NCBI RefSeq assembly: GCF_003369915.1
Contig: NC_046674.1
Span: forward strand, 19,347,657-19,411,656
Source of the DNA: Drosophila miranda
Taxonomy: Eukaryota > Arthropoda > Insecta > Diptera > Drosophilidae
DNA length: 64,000 nucleotides
Reading direction: 5' to 3'
The position numbers were made by a program, and so were the translations under genes. The notes beneath the pieces are model-generated. The model saw nothing but the letters and a program-made list of their open reading frames with translations, did no database searches and had not been told where the DNA came from. The first letter of the stretch is position 1, and every line of letters starts with the position of its first letter. This document shows positions 59,508 to 64,000 of this stretch, in pieces.

Positions 59508-62500
59508 ACATAAGCTACAGACTTTACTGGGGATATAAACAGACACTTTTAACTCTGATTTTCATAAGGATAAGATACTTTGAAACATTTCCTAGTCAAA
59601 GAAAAATACACCGCGAATGCCGTTCCCATTAATTTGTAAGTGTTTTGTTGTTGTCCAACACTTGACAGCACCAGCGAAGAAAAGAGGGAGCCCGAGCGCG
59701 AGCTACACCAACAGCTAAGGAAATATAGTATGGTATAGTAGTATGAGGCAATCTGTCCATAACTCAAACAGCCTGCGCTTGCATGATACTCGTATTCGTA
59801 GTCAGTGCGACTGCAATAGCAACAGCACACTACTGCTGGTACCTTTTATCCAGTTAAAAACAAATTGGAGTGCCAGTGCCCCAAGACAAAGTGACAAGCG
59901 ACTTAGTTCTCAGGCTGCAATGCTAAATGGTTTCCTGGGACCGACCATCTACTTGTGCAAATGTATGTACACTGTACATCCAGTGACGGGGAGAGAGAGA
60001 GAGCTCCATACGAAATGTGGGTGAAACATTTACGCAAACAATGGAGCAGAGGAGCGAGCCGCTAATTGCAACGGCAATGTACGAGTACACTAGGTGCGAG
60101 GAAAAAATAGACACAGCAATGGAAATGCATGGAAATGTGAGGGGTATTCCAGTATACGATATAGTAAGATAAGACCTTAATCAAAAGAATGAAAAATTCT
60201 TTAACATTGGTTGGTTGAAAAGCATTAATTTTTTCAAAGGACAGAATCACGTTCGTTGTTGTTTTCGATTCTCTCTGCCGAAATAAGAAATATGTATAAT
60301 AAATATTTAAGCAATTCGAATTGGTTTTATTTTTGTTGCTATTAATTTCAAATCAAAACAAAATAAGTCGCCTGAATACCCCTAGTGTGAATCACCGAAA
60401 AAGCTACAAATGCGAATAAAAGCACTGTTAAGCCGAAAGAGCCGTTACATAACAATAGCACTTGCAAACACACACACACACACACACACACAGACACACA
60501 GAAAATCACACTTGTAGAAAATCAAAGACAAAAACCGTTTCGATTGCAGCTTAAAGTGTTTCTATTTCAACTGCTATCTCTCCCTCCCTCTCCCTCTCCC
60601 TCTCTCTCTTTCTCGGTCTGTGCTCGGCGTTGCGCATGCACAGTAGAGCGATCGTTTAGCTGTCTCTGTCTGTCCTCTGAGTCACCCGACACATTGGTAA
60701 AATTCGATCTTTGCTGATGTTCAACATTGTTTAAAGCGGCTTATGTACAAGACGAGTGTTCGTTCGTTCGTTCGTTCGTTGATGCGATTGTGCAAGATAT
60801 GTATGTGTGTATCTATCTGCAAGGTTCATCTCTACCAATGTATTTTGGATGTGTTGATCTGTTGATGATCTGTTAATTGGCCATTAAATTGCCTTTTAAT
60901 CGGTGCTGCTATTGGTGACCTTGTGAATGTACATGGTATATGGCTTGTAACCATCTTATCGTGGCTACTGTTTATTGGTGGGCACTCCGCCCAGAGCCAG
61001 CTTCGATCTCTCAGGCACTCAGGCGGGTATCTCTCTTGGACCGTCCCAAGAGACTATTCCGATACCGCCCCCAATAACAAAACATTTATCAAAATATGCC
61101 CCACATATCTGACACATTTGCGGTCTATCCCTAGAACGTATCTCTCTCCCTCCCTCTTTCCCTCCCACTGGCCTTCATATCTTTTGGCGATAGATAAAAT
61201 TGTACATATCAGACAGTTTCGCAATTAACAATATACCCCAGCCCTAGTTATGGTTTAGTCATTTGAATCGAACGTTTGTTTCGCTGGGTGCATAAATTAC
61301 TGTCATTGGCACGAGTCCCCCCTTCGTTACCACCCACCCATCCGCTGGGGCAGAGGACCGTGCGGGTCACATTGTTTATGCCACTTTGGCCGACACTCGA
61401 ATTCGTTATCTGATTTGCGTGAGTCTTTGGAAAAGTTTTTGCCCCTTCAGCGGCTCAGCCTTTGGATTCGATAGGGGGGTTCAGCCTCTGGGTATTACGA
61501 GTATCGTATTTTGTGAAATCGTCTATTATTGTCATCATGCTAACGTTCGATGGCCATATAGACATGAATATTTTTGTATTTTATGTATACAATATTTATT
61601 TACATTTGTATTGGCCTTTGAAATTCGCCAATTGGCCGATTCGTTTGCTGGCCTCTTAGTCACAACAAAAAATTTTGTATATATGTACATATGCATATAT
61701 GTATATATTTTTATTATTGCAATGAAAGCTGGCCAATTAGCAATGTATACACACACGCACAGACACATGTGCATATGTATATGTGAGATATGACAGGGCA
61801 GGGACTGGGTACTCTCATATACGGAGAGATATTGTTAATTAATTGTCAATGAGTCAGCTGCCAAGGAAAAGGGCAAGTATTGGCTTTGCTTCAAGGCAAA
61901 ACACAACTCACTCGCCCATCGAGTAGTCAGCGCCTGGTTACAGATTCCTTATTCTCTTTAAACAATTCACTTTCGTCAATCTATGCTTGAGGAATCCGTA
62001 CACATATACCACACATATGTATCATCATTCGCCAAACTAAACTTCAGCTAAATCATATTCAAGGCAGGGCTAGCCATTTGGTTTGATTTTATTTACGATT
62101 CCATTCAGACTGGGAGGGGAGACTTTTGGCGACATTATCAAGTCGGTTTCTATTGTTCCCAAGCATCGCTTTGACACCGAAAATTGCTTTTGGAAAGTGA
62201 AAATGCTTTCACCTTCAGCGATTCATTAAAACATATTCCTCTCTCTGTGTGTGTGTGTGTGTGTATGGTGTCTCTGTGTGGGTTTGTAGGGACAGAGGGG
62301 CACGAAAATATAAAAAAAATGAATTTTATAAAATTACATACATGCAACATCGGCAGCACATACGAGTACTTGTCTGTAGGATTGTGTGATTGTCTTACAA
62401 CAACAATGGTCTGTTGGAAGATGCCACAAACAGTTGTGGCAGTCGCAAGAGCTGGGACCTGAGAATCCGCTCTCTTTCTGGGGCCCTAGCCAAAGTCAAA

Positions 62501-63438
62501 GTCATGCGATCGTTTGGTGGGTAATAATTTACTTGTCAGACCCCGGCTCGAATCGAATTATTTCCTTGCAGTTACCCGTATTAATTTTTTCACTTATTAA
62601 GCATAATTTTCACATCAATGGTCTCTGACAGTGACGGCCGATGGATGGATGCCGTTGGTTCACGGACTCCTTGACGTTGTGCGATTAAGATGATGGGCAA
62701 GTGGATCGCCAAATCGATTATGTAAAACTCAGACCAATATTAAATATAATTTGCGCTCGATCCGCTTCCTGCAAAGCCCCTCCACCCCCTCCCCCATTTA
62801 CAGTTAGCCGATCGTGAATCAAGCCTGAAGGCCACCGCCTCCCATCTTGGCCCAAGACAGGCAATTTGATGAGCCAGAGACTGTGACAATTAAATTGGAG
62901 TTAATAACTGACCATTCCCCCATACACTCCACATGCCCCATGGCCATAGCCATAGCCACACAATAGAGAAGCCTGAACAAATAAAATTAAGTATACGAGG
63001 GGTATTATCAGATGAGACCTCTGCAAATATTTATTTTTTTTCCATAGAAAGCGATAGATACCGAAAGGCGGGGAAAGGCTCATCGCTCCTCTCTAACAAG
63101 TGCTGTTTTCCGCCTCCTCTCCTTACCAATGACAGGTCAATTGGTTCGAAGAGGGGGACGGCTGATTGTTTGGAAACTGCTCAACACTTTTAAGATCCAT
63201 ATACCATATATATGATTATTATTATAGGATATTTCTGATTATTTGTGAAAATAGAAAACAAAAATCCTATCAACAATACGATTTTAATTATATTTTTAAT
63301 TACAAGCGAAGTTTTTGCCCATCCCTATGATGTTTACCAGCACCACAGAAATGACACGCCACGCCACAGCTGATAGGCAGAGTTAAGCAACACTGGCCGA
63401 GAGATCAAATTGCAAGTGATGGAAAAATTTCGCGAAAA

Positions 63439-63498
63439 AGAACTCTCCGGCGAAAGATCTATACGGACCATAACAGAGACCAGTTCAAGCCCTGCTTG
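63439..63498. repeat. Dispersed 60-bp sequence, copy 2
   Basis: Partner of 59444-59507, about 4 kb away. On the minus strand a consensus donor GTAAGT (63521-63526) lies about 25 bp beyond it, but no convincing exon precedes that donor. Confidence 0.6.
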
Positions 63499-64000
63499 AA
63501 ACACTTTTCTGTAATGACTTACCAATACCTTGCGCATAAAGCTCATTACCAGCCGTATGGAAAGCAAAAGGGTACGTATGTTCGTACCGTCCCCACCCGG
63601 AAAATCCGCATTAAAAACTCAATTTCCCCCCCATGACAGCAGCAAAAAAAAAAAAAAAGAAAAAGCGTGGAACGAGCAGGAGCAGAAAAGAAGCGAGAAA
63701 TGAGGCGGACTGACCAATAAGGAAAGTAATTTGTCGCGGCATAGCACATGGGAGAAGGTACCAGAAGGTACGAGCGAGCAGGCAAGCGAGCAAGAAGGAG
63801 AAAAAATCCATTCCATCCATAAATCGAAGAAGAAATGCTATTACTGGCCAAAAGCAAATGCGAATACGAATGGGGTGACGTTGCTGGCTAATGTCCAATA
63901 ATAATCACGGCAAAACTATGTCGAACGACCTCAATTTCCTACCTCGAAGGGGCATACGCATACCCCAGATCATGCGCCAGCCAAAAACCTAACCTCACAA

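Larger units (their letters stand above)
54013..64000. other. Ten kb without a recognised gene, probably BicDR upstream or intron
   Basis: No coding exon, tRNA or rRNA recognised. Simple repeats: (CAG)n near 55060-55080, (GGCTCT)n near 55669-55698, (CA)n at 60467-60492, (GTTC)n at 60759-60780, (CA) and (GT) runs near 61750 and 62246-62262, and poly-A near 63645-63660. A GC-richer, CT-rich patch with a GA/CT box character at 60575-60720 is the most promoter-like part. Two copies of a 60-bp dispersed sequence are listed separately. Confidence 0.4.

Noticed and set aside
63382..63410. gttaagcaacactggcc resembles the 5S rRNA internal region
   Set aside because: Only about 12-15 bases agree, and the flanking 5S sequence and terminator are absent.
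63439..63498. gatctttcgcc on the minus strand resembles the U5 snRNA loop
   Set aside because: The match is limited to about 11 bases and the stem and Sm site do not follow.
63521..63567. Minus-strand GTAAGT donor with short frames upstream, tested as a BicDR first exon
   Set aside because: None of the three frames gives a CC1-box-like sequence or a convincing ATG-started exon.
1..64000. CRISPR arrays, tRNA and rRNA genes, bacterial-type operons
   Set aside because: None was seen. The repeats are simple-sequence tracts, tandem duplications or mobile elements of insect type.

Overview
This window is Drosophila nuclear DNA. The coding exons have short introns with GT-AG ends. The genes match named fly families: 26-29-p, Hsc70-1, BicDR and an Nxf paralogue. 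The core promoters are of fly type: TATA/Inr for small secreted genes, and a motif 1/motif 6 pair for a housekeeping-type promoter. 26-29-p, Hsc70-1, BicDR and an nxf gene are neighbours around cytological region 70C of D. melanogaster as I recall it, so this is probably Muller element D. Repeat style suggests an obscura-group or other non-melanogaster species; that is inference, and the species was not verified.

Layout. 1-7.5 kb: a minus-strand F-BAR gene (Cip4 type) of which only the 8-codon first coding exon lies here, with its promoter near 7.46 kb and a long first intron leaving the window to the left. 7.5-9.4 kb: a tandem repeat cluster. 10.3-12.3 kb: the cysteine protease 26-29-p (minus). 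17.1-20.3 kb: a small cluster of secreted products, namely two paralogous acidic-then-basic proteins (minus) and an intronless cathepsin L-like protease (plus) with a rewired disulfide pattern. 21.1-29.9 kb: a plus-strand single-pass membrane protein with two cysteine-rich extracellular modules, seven coding exons and a probable alternative C terminus. 30.1-33.1 kb: Hsc70-1 (minus), convergent with the previous gene. 34.1-34.5 kb: a tiny secreted four-cysteine peptide gene (plus).

36.1-42.3 kb: a minus-strand 988-residue Ser/Gln/Arg-rich protein with a TxIP-type EB1-binding motif near its C terminus. Its second intron contains an intronless Nxf-family gene on the same strand. 42.7-43.5 kb: an 839-bp terminal-inverted-repeat element with TA target duplication lies in the divergent promoter interval between that gene and a ZAD/C2H2 zinc-finger gene (44.1-45.8 kb, plus). 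A decayed copy of the 3' end of the Nxf gene sits at 46.2-46.4 kb, next to a roughly 1-kb dispersed element with inverted ends (46.9-47.9 kb). 49.1-54.0 kb: the BicD-related dynein adaptor gene BicDR (minus), with its last five exons plus a candidate short-isoform first exon. 54-64 kb: non-coding as far as I can see, probably BicDR intron or upstream DNA.

No single operon-like system exists. The most unusual content is the secreted protease/polyampholyte cluster, the nested Nxf gene with its pseudogene relic, and the promoter-derived repeat array. Multi-exon genes are given as one span with exon coordinates in the evidence. Exon joins were read from splice consensus and reading-frame continuity, not from transcripts.
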